Below are positions 25,105-33,009 of a stretch of DNA of 64,000 bases, one piece after another; position 1 is the first letter of the stretch, and each line of letters opens with the position of its first letter. The notes below the pieces were generated by a model. It was not told the origin of the DNA, did no database searches, and was given only the letters and a program-made list of their open reading frames with translations. The DNA is from UBA6168 sp041752395 (GTDB lineage: Bacteria > Bacteroidota > Bacteroidia > Chitinophagales > Saprospiraceae): assembly GCA_041752395.1 (NCBI GenBank), contig JBGSWN010000040.1:6423-70422 (forward strand), written 5' to 3'. The translations under genes and the position numbers were made by a program.

Positions 25105-27486
25105 CTAAAACTGCAACCTGTACAAAAAGTCAGGGAAGAAGCCAATCTGGTCAACCCGGTCTATGTTGTTGGTCAGGCGGTTGAATTGCCTGGCAAAGAT
25201 ATTTTCCCGGTTGGTGACGTTCTGGAAATCCATGAAAAACTGGTGGAAGATTTTCCTTTTGCTGCTGTTGAGTTTCAGGCCCAGTTTCACATCCCAGCGG
25301 AAATAACTGTCGTATTGTTGGCTGAAAGCGTTTTGCTCGTCCAGTATTTCAAAACCGGCCGCTCTTGAAGCCTCCAAGTCAACCGGCGTATAATACCTGC
25401 CGCCAGCGGTAGTCAGTTTGGTATCCACAACGATGGCATTCTTTTTTGCCTTGCCAATCTTAAATTCCTTGCCTGCCAGTAAGTTCACCACGTAGCCGTT
25501 GTCAAATGGCGTGCTCCGTTCAATGCCGTCGCTACCTTCGTATTTGCTTTCAAAAACGGAAGTGGTGAGCAGTGTGTAAAAGCCTTTGCTGTAAAATTTC
25601 TCCAAGGTCAGCTCCACGCCCCGGTTAAAGCCTGTGCCCTCGCTCACCAGCGAAGTTTTGTCATCGGAAAACGCAAAGTCGGCACCTTCCGTCAGCGTAG
25701 AATAGCTGGTCGGCTGTGCCTCCACCGGTGCACGGTCAATTTCCTGGTGGTAAACTTCGGCTTTCAGGCGCCAGTCTTCGCCCAATTTGGTGTCATAGCC
25801 AAGCACGTAATGCTGAGAGCGAACAAAATCAAGGCCCGTGTTTGTCCGCACCAGTTCGCCGTTGACTTCCTCGTTGAGCAATAAAATGGGCAGTGGCGCC
25901 ATTTGGTTGTGAATGCCGTATCCAAGCGTGAATTTGTTGTTCGGGTTCACGGCGTAGCTGACCGATGCCCTCGGTTCAAGCACAAATTGCTCGTTCAACG
26001 TGGAATATTGCCCGTGCAGGCCGATGTTCAGTTGCAACTTTTCAGTCAGTCGGTATAGCGTCTGGGCGTAGGGCTGCACCAGTCCTGTTTGACCGTCAAA
26101 ATCGTACACCGTGAACCAGTCAGGCTCGCCGTCGCCGTCTGCATCGGGGGTGTTGTCCCGGTCGAGCAAAATGGAATTGTTGCCAAGGTTTTCATACAAC
26201 AGGCCAACTCTTAGCGTCTGTTTGGCACTTATTTTTGAGTTCAAAAAAGTGGAAAAAGTAAAACGGGATTCTGCATTTTCGACCTCTGTTACCCGAAGCT
26301 TGGTTTCAGTTATTTCGCCTTGGTCAAAATACCTGTCTTGCTCGAACGTGTTTCCCCGGAACGAACCGCCAACCACCGTCCTCAAGTAGCTGTTTTCACC
26401 AAGCATAATATTGTGCTTCAATCCGGCCATGCCGAAACTCCCTTTCACGTAAGAGTCTTCATCTTCTGCTGCGAACAAATCACCTTCATCAATTTCGGAA
26501 CCGAGGAAGGTGATTTCTGAGCGGCCACCAATACCGAACAAGGTAAATTGCCCCGCTTTTGACCGACCGAGGTCCACTTTAAAAGAAATATCTTGGTAAT
26601 CGGGCGTAGCTGCCGTGGACCCTGCCCCTATCAACCCAATGAATGAGTAGCGGCCTGCCACCAGGTAAGAACCTCCTTTCTTCCCAACTGGGCCTTCGGC
26701 CATGGCCTCCAACCCACTAAAAGCGCCCAATTGTACGGTAAATTCGTTGCGGTCTTTGTTGCCGTTCCGAAAACCAATGTCGAATACCCCGGCGTTGGCG
26801 TTGCCGTATTCGGCGGGGAAGGCGGACGTGAGGAAGTCAGAATTACGCAGCACATTGGGGTTGAGGGCGCTGACAGGGCTGCCTGTGGTGCCAAATGTGG
26901 AGAAGTGATTTGGGTTTGGTACCGGGATGCCCTCGATGCGCCAAAGCACACCCGTCGGCGAATTGCCCCGCACCACGATATCGTTGCGGCTGTCGTCCGG
27001 TGCCGAAACGCCCGCAAAATTAGAGGCCAAACGTGCCACGTCGCTGCGTCCCCCAGAGTAGCGGTTCACCTCTTCTACCGAGAACTGACGGGCAGAAATG
27101 GTCGCCAGTTCGTTCTGTGCTTGGTCCTTGTTTGTCTTGGCCGTGACCACCACTTCATTCAGTTGCCCGACCGATTCCTGAATGGCAATGTCCAAAATAA
27201 CATCCTTTCCAGTGGATACTTCCACATTGGGCATGGTGAGGTTTTCGTAACCTAAGTAACTGATTTTTAAAACATTACGACCGATAGGCACTTTTTCAAG
27301 GATGAAATATCCATCCCCGTCCGTCACGGCACCGATTGGGTTTTCCGGCCCCACCAATTCCACGGTTGCCCCAATGATGGGCATTTCGGATTGTTGGTCG
27401 AGCACCGTCCCTTTGATTGTGCCGGTTTGGGCGAAAATGAAGGTCAATGTGAAGATAAATGTGAGAGTTGCAAAAAGCTTTTTCAT
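25105..27486 (-). CDS. TonB-dependent receptor with CarboxypepD-like N-terminal domain
   Basis: 793 residues from the ATG at 27486, chosen because MKKLFATLTFIFTLTFIFAQ is a signal peptide. Residues about 22-105 form a carboxypeptidase-regulatory-like domain (GTIKGTVLDQQSEMPIIGAT, DGYFILEKVPIGRNVLKISYLGYENL). The TonB-linked plug follows (LNEVVVTAKTNKDQ, GVSAPDDSRNDIVVRGNSPTG). The barrel ends in a C-terminal phenylalanine. It lacks the full SusC signature and has no SusD partner, so the ligand is uncertain (peptide, iron complex or oligosaccharide). It sits directly upstream of the kinase/LytTR pair. Confidence 0.88.
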   Translation of the reverse strand: MKKLFATLTFIFTLTFIFAQTGTIKGTVLDQQSEMPIIGATVELVGPENPIGAVTDGDGYFILEKVPIGRNVLKISYLGYENLTMPNVEVSTGKDVILDIAIQESVGQLNEVVVTAKTNKDQAQNELATISARQFSVEEVNRYSGGRSDVARLASNFAGVSAPDDSRNDIVVRGNSPTGVLWRIEGIPVPNPNHFSTFGTTGSPVSALNPNVLRNSDFLTSAFPAEYGNANAGVFDIGFRNGNKDRNEFTVQLGAFSGLEAMAEGPVGKKGGSYLVAGRYSFIGLIGAGSTAATPDYQDISFKVDLGRSKAGQFTLFGIGGRSEITFLGSEIDEGDLFAAEDEDSYVKGSFGMAGLKHNIMLGENSYLRTVVGGSFRGNTFEQDRYFDQGEITETKLRVTEVENAESRFTFSTFLNSKISAKQTLRVGLLYENLGNNSILLDRDNTPDADGDGEPDWFTVYDFDGQTGLVQPYAQTLYRLTEKLQLNIGLHGQYSTLNEQFVLEPRASVSYAVNPNNKFTLGYGIHNQMAPLPILLLNEEVNGELVRTNTGLDFVRSQHYVLGYDTKLGEDWRLKAEVYHQEIDRAPVEAQPTSYSTLTEGADFAFSDDKTSLVSEGTGFNRGVELTLEKFYSKGFYTLLTTSVFESKYEGSDGIERSTPFDNGYVVNLLAGKEFKIGKAKKNAIVVDTKLTTAGGRYYTPVDLEASRAAGFEILDEQNAFSQQYDSYFRWDVKLGLKLNSSKRKIFHQFFMDFQNVTNRENIFARQFNRLTNNIDRVDQIGFFPDFLYRLQF

Positions 27487-27642
27487 GATTGTATAATGTG
27501 GTTTGTGTGAAACGATGGGGCAAAAATGAATGCGATACACAGCGGCTACAATCAGAAAAAGGTAGAATGCAGTTTCGGCGGGTTGAAATACAATTTGACG
27601 AAAAGGCGGGTTGAAAATTAAAGATAATGAGCAGTTAGCAAG

Positions 27643-28764
27643 TTATTTGATTACCTGCTCAGCCATCCCAAATGACAGCGTCATCCCCGCCCCGCCGAGG
27701 CCATTCAAAATGGTGACGCCCTCCTCCGGCTCGACCTCCAGCCAGCTCTTACCATTTGGCAATTTTGGGTAAATGCCGTTCCAGGTCTCCGCAATTTGAG
27801 GCTTCGGCAATCTGCAAAAAGTTTCCAAGTACTTGATAACCAATTCGTTGAGTTCCGTTCGGTCGAAGGGGTCGTGGTGCAGGCCGTACTCGTGGGTGTC
27901 GCCAAGGGTCACTTCGCCGAGTCCGTTTTGTGAGACGAGGACGTGGATGCCCCATTTCACGTAGTCCGGCATTTCCTTTTCAAAACGGCTGCGCAATGCG
28001 GGCAGCGAGGGTAGTTTATCGAAAGCCTTGTAGTGGGTCAGCGTGAGTCCGGCGCAGAGCGAAGCACCGATGCGGGCGGGCTGCGCTGGGGTGCGCATCA
28101 TCTGGAGCTTGCAGCGGGTAATGCCGCTGTCGGCGAAGACCTGCGGGTACAGCGTCTCGAAGTCTTGGCCGGAACAGATGAAAATGCGGTCGGCCCGGTG
28201 CGTTTTGCCATCGCCGGTCACGACTTGGCCGCTACGGACTTCCGTGGCGGCCACGCCGAACTGGAACTCGATGCCGTATTTTTCGGTGAAATAGGCGGGC
28301 AGTTTCCAGATGGCTTCTCGTGGATCAACGATGATTTCGTCGCTGCTCCAGAGCGCACCTTTCAGGCCCTTCAGTACGGCCACGTTGGATTTTTCCCGGG
28401 CTTGTTTTTTCGTAAGCAAAGAAACGGCTGGCCTAACTGCCTGATTTTCCCCAACAAACTCCTCCAGCACGGCCCATTCGTCGTCGTGGTAGGCGAGGTG
28501 GAGGGAGCCATTTTCGTGGTGCCAAATGCCCGCCTCCGTGCAGGCTTCCTTCCAAATTGTTCTGCTTCGCAATGCCGTCTCGTACATTTTGCCCGTCGGT
28601 TGCCCGATGGGCCAGACCATACCGAAATTGCGGATACTGGCGCCCACAGCCCGTGGGCTGCGTTCGATGACGGTGACTTTGTAGCCCCGCAGGGCAAGTG
28701 CTCTGGCGGTGGCCAAGCCGACGATGCCTGCGCCGATGACGATGGCTGTGTTTTTGTTAGTCAT
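27643..28764 (-). CDS. TIGR03364-type FAD-dependent oxidase (phosphonate-linked)
   Basis: 373 residues from the ATG at 28764 (chosen to place the dinucleotide motif near the N-terminus). The FAD-binding GAGIVG is at 11-16, then ALALRGYKVTVIERSPRAVGAS. Central DAAO-fold motifs are FICSGQDFETLYPQ and GEVTLGDTHEYG, and the C-terminal FAD motif is ILNGLGGAGMTLSFGMAEQVI. This is the glycine/D-amino acid oxidase fold of the phosphonate-associated subfamily. Such enzymes oxidatively deaminate aminoethylphosphonate-type substrates to phosphonoacetaldehyde. The minus-strand neighbours at 29459-32785 include a phosphonatase-like hydrolase and a PhnZ-type protein, supporting that role. Confidence 0.85.
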   Translation of the reverse strand: MTNKNTAIVIGAGIVGLATARALALRGYKVTVIERSPRAVGASIRNFGMVWPIGQPTGKMYETALRSRTIWKEACTEAGIWHHENGSLHLAYHDDEWAVLEEFVGENQAVRPAVSLLTKKQAREKSNVAVLKGLKGALWSSDEIIVDPREAIWKLPAYFTEKYGIEFQFGVAATEVRSGQVVTGDGKTHRADRIFICSGQDFETLYPQVFADSGITRCKLQMMRTPAQPARIGASLCAGLTLTHYKAFDKLPSLPALRSRFEKEMPDYVKWGIHVLVSQNGLGEVTLGDTHEYGLHHDPFDRTELNELVIKYLETFCRLPKPQIAETWNGIYPKLPNGKSWLEVEPEEGVTILNGLGGAGMTLSFGMAEQVIK

Positions 28765-28795
28765 TTTTTTAGCTGGCAAACTTTGCCTTGTTTTG

Positions 28796-28803
28796 TATTT
28801 TTG
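28796..28803 (+). promoter_or_regulatory. -7 box of the toxin-antitoxin pair; palindrome upstream
   Basis: TATTTTTG matches TAnnTTTG, 17 bp before the antitoxin ATG. Immediately upstream a 13-bp palindrome, GGCAAA-C-TTTGCC (28775-28787), lies in the spacer between the FAD oxidase and antitoxin starts. It is a candidate operator for antitoxin autoregulation. Confidence 0.4.
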
Positions 28804-28820
28804 TATAAAATCTACAGCTT

Positions 28821-29051
28821 ATGCTTAGTCTTTCTTTGCAAACTGAAATCACACTTGAACAGCTCTACCAACTCATTGCGCAGCTTAAGCCCAATGACAA
28901 AGCCAGTCTGGCCAAAAAACTCCGTGCTGAGTTTGCACTGGAGCAATGGTTGGCTGTTTCAAAAAAACTCCCCGATGTGCCGGAAGTCAGCATGGATGAA
29001 ATTATCCAAACAGTAAAAGCCGTCAGAAAATCAAGACCTTCAAAAGCTTGA
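28821..29051 (+). CDS. Antitoxin-like small protein (partner of PIN toxin)
   Basis: 76 residues, strongly helical and charged: TEITLEQLYQLIAQLKPNDK, then SLAKKLRAEFALEQWLAVSKK and a C-terminal basic tail. The LEQLYQLIAQLKPNDKxxL N-terminus resembles small antitoxins paired with PIN-domain toxins. Its stop overlaps the toxin start by 4 bp. The toxin-binding C-terminal half would wrap the PIN protein. Both genes run on plus, against the flanking phosphonate genes, and are AT-richer than them. Confidence 0.7.
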   Translation: MLSLSLQTEITLEQLYQLIAQLKPNDKASLAKKLRAEFALEQWLAVSKKLPDVPEVSMDEIIQTVKAVRKSRPSKA

Positions 29052-29455
29052 TTTATGCGGGTTTAATTGACACGAACCTTTGGGTACGGGCACTAATAAG
29101 TGCTGAAACTCGTCAGCGACTCGAAAGAATAATTGCCAATCCAGCTATCGAAATCATTGGTAATCAACAACTTATTGAAGAAATTAAGGATGTTGTTGCT
29201 CGTCCTCGTTTACAAAAATTCTTGAAAAATGCTGACATCGAGTCATTTATTCAAGTCTTGCTTTTCCGCTTCGAAATGGTTTCTCCTTTTACAAGAATCC
29301 AAGTCTGCCGAGACCCTGATGATGATTTCTTACTGGAAATTTGCCATGATTTCAAAGTTGATTATTTGGTGACAGAAGATGAAGACCTGCTTGTGCTTCA
29401 TCCATTTGAGGACACTCAAATTGTTCGACATTTTGATTTTGAGGCCAATATATAA
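29048..29455 (+). CDS. PIN-domain toxin (putative ribonuclease)
   Basis: 135 residues. The PIN-fold acidic residues are LIDTNLWVRALIS (Asp near residue 8), QQLIEEIKDVV (Glu), VCRDPDDDFLLE (Asp-Asp) and DYLVTEDEDLLVL (Asp), the metal-binding set of VapC-like and PIN-family-3 toxins. The start is TTG at 29048, overlapping the antitoxin stop as TTGA. Frame and family motifs both require that start, since no in-frame ATG precedes the PIN core. The likely action is RNA cleavage when the antitoxin is degraded. It ends 3 bp before the stop of the convergent DUF5690 gene. Confidence 0.8.
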   Translation: MIYAGLIDTNLWVRALISAETRQRLERIIANPAIEIIGNQQLIEEIKDVVARPRLQKFLKNADIESFIQVLLFRFEMVSPFTRIQVCRDPDDDFLLEICHDFKVDYLVTEDEDLLVLHPFEDTQIVRHFDFEANI

Positions 29456-29458
29456 TTC

Positions 29459-30760
29459 CTAGTATGTTGTTTTTTTCCTCAAAAAATACCCCACCGAAAC
29501 TCCCATCAGCACGATGCCCAGCACCGATGCCCACAGGTTTGCTCCCACCAAAAACTTGCTCCACGTCAACTGCACATCCAGAAATTCCTTCAGCAACAGC
29601 ACAGCCACGCTGCCCAAATAGCCCACCGCATCCGCTACGTACATGATGAACCCGATGTTGCCGGGCTGGCGGTAGGCCGCTATCAGTCGCTCGAAAATCA
29701 GGCAATTGAACGGGACGTAGGCGAGATAAAGCCCCACCCCGTTCAACATGGCCCAGAGTGGGGCGCTCAACAGCTTTTGTGAAAAAAGCAGGGTGCTGGC
29801 AAAGACCAACACCATGCCCAGTAAGATAGATAAGTGGTTGATGAACAAGGCTTTGTGATTATTTTTTACAAAAACCAAAAGGCTCATGGAGGCCAATATG
29901 ATGAGCGTAGCGGGCAGCTCGGTTTTGGTAAAAATTGCGGGTTGGCCGCCGTATCCTAGCTCCACCCATAGTTCAGCGGCGAAATTGTCCCGCAGGTCAC
30001 GAAGCACGGTGAGCAGCAGGTAAGCGGCTACCAGCACGACGATGCCGGGCAGGAATTTTTTCAAAAAAGCCTTGCGTTCCTCGCCAGTCATGGGTCGGCG
30101 CTCGCTGCGGGCGGCCAGATCGAGGCGGTCGGGTGGGGGAGTGCGGTTCAGGAGCCAGGCTGCTCCGGCCAGTGGCACGATGAACAGAGCGCCCGTTACG
30201 AAGGGCATCCAAAATGCGCTTTGATTGCAGTCCACCATGACCCAACTGCCGATGCTTTTCACGAAACCGGAAGCAAAAATGAAGGTGCTGGATAGCACCA
30301 CGCCGAGCACTTCGGTAGTGCGGCGGCCTTCGAGGTAGCTGAAGACGATGCCCCAAATCAGGCCGAGTGGCAGGCCATTTAGGAACATAAAAACGATGTT
30401 CCAAGGAGCAGGCACGAACGCAAAACCCAGCAACGACAGCCAAGCGAAGGCAATCAGTCCAAGGATGCGTTGAAAGCGCCCTTCCGGTTTCATCTCAGAG
30501 ATGAAGCGGATGCCGTAAAACTTGCTCGCCATGTAGCCGAGTACCTGTGCCACCACGAGCCAGACTTTGTAGTTCACCCCGGCGTACACCAGCCCCTCAA
30601 AGGTGGCGGCGGTGAACGGTTTGCGAAAGGCATACATGCAGGTGTAAGTTGCGGCGGCGGCGAGGGCAGCCAAAACGATGGTGGAAGGTCGAGTGCCGAT
30701 TTGGACTTCTGCGGACTTTTGTGTAGGAAAACTTGCTGTACCAGACAAGGTTGGAGTCAT
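29459..30760 (-). CDS. DUF5690 / MFS-type transporter, likely phosphonate-linked
   Basis: 433 residues with about 12 transmembrane helices. The N-terminal half has VLAALAAAATYTCMYAFRKP and KFYGIRFISEMKPEGR, similar to sugar-phosphate antiporters (GlpT/UhpT-like). The middle has GLPLGLIWGIVFSYLEGRRT. It matches what is annotated as DUF5690 in Bacteroidota. It lies between the FAD oxidase and the phosphonatase-like hydrolase on the same strand. I infer uptake of an organophosphonate such as 2-aminoethylphosphonate. No substrate has been shown here, and other phosphate esters are possible. Confidence 0.8.
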   Translation of the reverse strand: MTPTLSGTASFPTQKSAEVQIGTRPSTIVLAALAAAATYTCMYAFRKPFTAATFEGLVYAGVNYKVWLVVAQVLGYMASKFYGIRFISEMKPEGRFQRILGLIAFAWLSLLGFAFVPAPWNIVFMFLNGLPLGLIWGIVFSYLEGRRTTEVLGVVLSSTFIFASGFVKSIGSWVMVDCNQSAFWMPFVTGALFIVPLAGAAWLLNRTPPPDRLDLAARSERRPMTGEERKAFLKKFLPGIVVLVAAYLLLTVLRDLRDNFAAELWVELGYGGQPAIFTKTELPATLIILASMSLLVFVKNNHKALFINHLSILLGMVLVFASTLLFSQKLLSAPLWAMLNGVGLYLAYVPFNCLIFERLIAAYRQPGNIGFIMYVADAVGYLGSVAVLLLKEFLDVQLTWSKFLVGANLWASVLGIVLMGVSVGYFLRKKTTY

Positions 30761-30815
30761 CGTTTTGTTTTCAGCAAAGCACGTTTTGGGCGGAAAACTG
30801 TGGGTTAAACGCTGG

Positions 30816-31505
30816 TTAAGTTTGGGAGAAATATGCGGTCTCGAACAGTTCTTCCAACGAGTTGAAAATATGCGTTGGGTTAGCCGCTAGCAATTGTTCT
30901 GCCGTTTGTGCGCCGGTCGTGATGCCTGCAGCCATACCGCAGCCAGCGTTCAAGCCTTCCTCAATGTCGGTCAACGAGTCGCCGATTTTGCCCACCGAGC
31001 TGGCATCCGAAACGCCCAATTTTTCCATTGCGAAGAAAATCATATCGGGATGTGGGCGGCTGCGCATCACGTCGTCGGCAGTGACGACGAGGTCAATCAT
31101 GGGGTGGCCGAGCCAGCCGAGTTGTTGGAGCAGGTGCTCGGCGATGGAGCGTTTGTAGCCTGTGTTGAGCACGACCTTGATGCCTTGTTCTTGTAGTTTT
31201 TTGAAAACAAACTCGGCACCAGGCATCGGCTTGGCCTTGTTTTCGGCATAAGCCGTTTCCAGCAAATCCGTGAAATCATGGTGGACATCCACGGCGTTTT
31301 CTTCTGTTACTGCGCCATCGGTTGCCACGGCCAGCACGTCCCGGATGGCTTGCAGCTTTTCCTTTCCGGCGGCATGGAGCAGCACGGTTTCGAGGGAAAC
31401 GGGGAAGCCCGCCCGCTCGATGGCCCAGTGGACAGTTTTGTAAACGATATTGTCTTCGTCAACGGTGGTCCCCGCCATGTCGAAGATGATGAGTTGGAGT
31501 GGCAT
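30816..31505 (-). CDS. Phosphonatase-like HAD hydrolase
   Basis: 229 residues, HAD fold with C1 cap. Nucleophile motif IIFDMAGTTVDE (Asp9), then a cap segment with LHAAGKEKLQAIR. Its Lys50 lies 41 residues after the nucleophile, the same distance as Asp12 to Schiff-base Lys53 in PhnX-type phosphonoacetaldehyde hydrolase. Motif II is VVLNTGYKR, and motif III/IV reads RPHPDMIFFAM and VGKIGDSLTDIEEGLNAGCG. The expected reaction is hydrolysis of phosphonoacetaldehyde to acetaldehyde and phosphate. It is adjacent to the DUF5690 carrier and on the same strand as the FAD oxidase and PhnZ-like genes. Confidence 0.88.
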   Translation of the reverse strand: MPLQLIIFDMAGTTVDEDNIVYKTVHWAIERAGFPVSLETVLLHAAGKEKLQAIRDVLAVATDGAVTEENAVDVHHDFTDLLETAYAENKAKPMPGAEFVFKKLQEQGIKVVLNTGYKRSIAEHLLQQLGWLGHPMIDLVVTADDVMRSRPHPDMIFFAMEKLGVSDASSVGKIGDSLTDIEEGLNAGCGMAAGITTGAQTAEQLLAANPTHIFNSLEELFETAYFSQT

Positions 31506-31561
31506 TGCTTGTTTATTTGATGTATCTTCGTTTTTATTTTATCAGAAAAATATCGTCCAAA

Positions 31562-32176
31562 ATGGAAGCAGGAACATTGGCGGAAAAGGGGTATTTAACC
31601 ATCGAGCAGTACCTCGAATTGGAGCAGGCATCGGATGTCAAGCACGAATTTCACAACGGAAAACAAGTAACTATGGCAGGTGGGAACTACCTACACAACA
31701 AAATCAAATTTGAAATCGCTATGCTGCTTGAATTGTTTTTTCGGTCAACTGGAAAGCAATTTGAGATACTCGACAGCGACATGAAAACACGAATAGAAGC
31801 CACCAACAAGTTTTGCTACTCCGATGTGACCGTCATCGCCTTGCCTCCTGAATTTTATACGACTCCTGCTGGGAAATTGCGCCGTGACATCATTACAAAC
31901 CCACTGCTGGTGGTCGAGGTGCTTTCCGACGATACCCGAAGCAAGGACAAGGGCGAAAAATTTGAGCAATATTGCACCATCCCGACTTTTCGGGAATATT
32001 TACTGGTGGAGCCTGAGCAGGTTTGGGCTAAAACGGTTTACCTCGAAGACCCTGCCGCTGGCCTGATGCGGGTTAAAACTGAGACCAATCTAGAGGCATC
32101 CATTTTCCTGCAATCCATTGGCTGTGAACTGAAACTCGCCGATATTTACAAAGTGCTAAAAAGCGTAAACTCCTGA
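31562..32176 (+). CDS. Uma2-family (DUF820) putative endonuclease
   Basis: 204 residues from the ATG at 31562; a longer upstream reading overlaps the HAD gene and is unlikely. Motifs are GYLTIEQYLELEQASDVKHE, FHNGKQVTMAGGNYLHNKI, FCYSDVTVIALPPE and NPLLVVEVLSDDTRSKDKGEKF, the PD-(D/E)XK-like core (Glu-Val-Leu, Asp, Lys). Uma2 genes are multicopy, patchy in distribution, and of unclear role. It runs on plus, between two minus-strand phosphonate genes, so it looks like an insertion. Confidence 0.85.
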   Translation: MEAGTLAEKGYLTIEQYLELEQASDVKHEFHNGKQVTMAGGNYLHNKIKFEIAMLLELFFRSTGKQFEILDSDMKTRIEATNKFCYSDVTVIALPPEFYTTPAGKLRRDIITNPLLVVEVLSDDTRSKDKGEKFEQYCTIPTFREYLLVEPEQVWAKTVYLEDPAAGLMRVKTETNLEASIFLQSIGCELKLADIYKVLKSVNS

Positions 32177-32182
32177 TTTTCG

Positions 32183-32785
32183 TCAAGCGGCAGCGTGCAG
32201 TTGGTACATGCCTGAATGCCGCCGTAGGTGGCGCAGGCACATGCTTTTGTAGCGTTCCATATCCGGTAATGACTTATTCACCTCCTTTGCTGCTTCGTCC
32301 CACTGACGCATTTTTATCATCAACTCAAACAGAAAATGCGCTTCAAATGCGGCTGCTTCTTCAGTATCCATCTTGCCGCCCTGCCAGCTTAGGGTTTGTC
32401 GACTTGCCTCGGAAAGTTTTTCAAAATACTGCTGGTTTTTTAAGGTGAGGTAACGTTTCGCTTGTACGTGGCCTTCTACCAGGCGGCAGACTTTTTCGGA
32501 AAAACCAAGCCTGCTCAGGAAGTTACCACCCACCTGCTCATGGCGCAAGATGCCGAGTCCGGGCATTTCGTCTTCATTTGGAAGGGCGCAAAGGTGGCCG
32601 ATATCGTGGAGCAGGGCAGCGAGGATGACATCTTCGTCGAAGCCCTCGGCCTCGGCCATTTGTGCCGATTGGCAGGCGTGCTCTATCTGGCTGACTGGCT
32701 CGCCGATGTAGTCTTCTTGGCCACGGCGCAGCAGGATGTCAAAAATTTCTTCGGTAGCTTGTTCAGGACTTTTTCTAATCGGCAT
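32183..32785 (-). CDS. PhnZ-type HD-domain mixed-valence diiron oxygenase
   Basis: 200 residues from the ATG at 32785. Numbered from that start, it carries Tyr26, Glu29 (DYIGEP), His36 (IEH), His60-Asp61 (LLHDIGH), His64, His82 (RHEQ), His106 (EGHV), Lys110, Ser128 and Asp163. Each is two residues on from the PhnZ active-site set as I recall it (Tyr24, Glu27, His34, His58/Asp59, His62, His80, His104, Lys108, Ser126, Asp161). PhnZ oxidatively cleaves the C-P bond of 1-hydroxy-2-aminoethylphosphonate to glycine and phosphate. No PhnY hydroxylase gene is in the window, so the substrate may come from elsewhere. A longer start at 32872 exists but precedes the domain. Confidence 0.85.
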   Translation of the reverse strand: MPIRKSPEQATEEIFDILLRRGQEDYIGEPVSQIEHACQSAQMAEAEGFDEDVILAALLHDIGHLCALPNEDEMPGLGILRHEQVGGNFLSRLGFSEKVCRLVEGHVQAKRYLTLKNQQYFEKLSEASRQTLSWQGGKMDTEEAAAFEAHFLFELMIKMRQWDEAAKEVNKSLPDMERYKSMCLRHLRRHSGMYQLHAAA

Positions 32786-32954
32786 GACGATAGGGAAACT
32801 TGTTGCATTCCGCTGGAACACCAACATTTTCGGGGCGGCCTGCGGTCTGCGTTTTATGTGGCGGTTAACCATTTTAGTTTGATTTTTAACACCACGAAGG
32901 TCATGTCAGACTATAAATTGAATGTGAAGGAGGGGTTAAGTTTGATAGAAAAAA

Positions 32955-32982
32955 AGCCTGCCCAGAGCAATCCGAGCAGGCT
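32955..32982. terminator. Bidirectional intrinsic terminator
   Basis: Stem AGCCTGC (32955-32961) with GCAGGCT (32976-32982), an A-run before and a nine-T run after, so it can end transcription on either strand. On minus it follows the SusD gene by 28 bp. Confidence 0.85.
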
Positions 32983-33009
32983 TTTTTTTTATAAAAAATA
33001 GCTGTCAAA

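Noticed and set aside
32462..33001. 179-codon ORF on plus opposite the PhnZ-type gene
   Set aside because: Antisense to a gene with ten matched active-site residues; also reads through the terminator.
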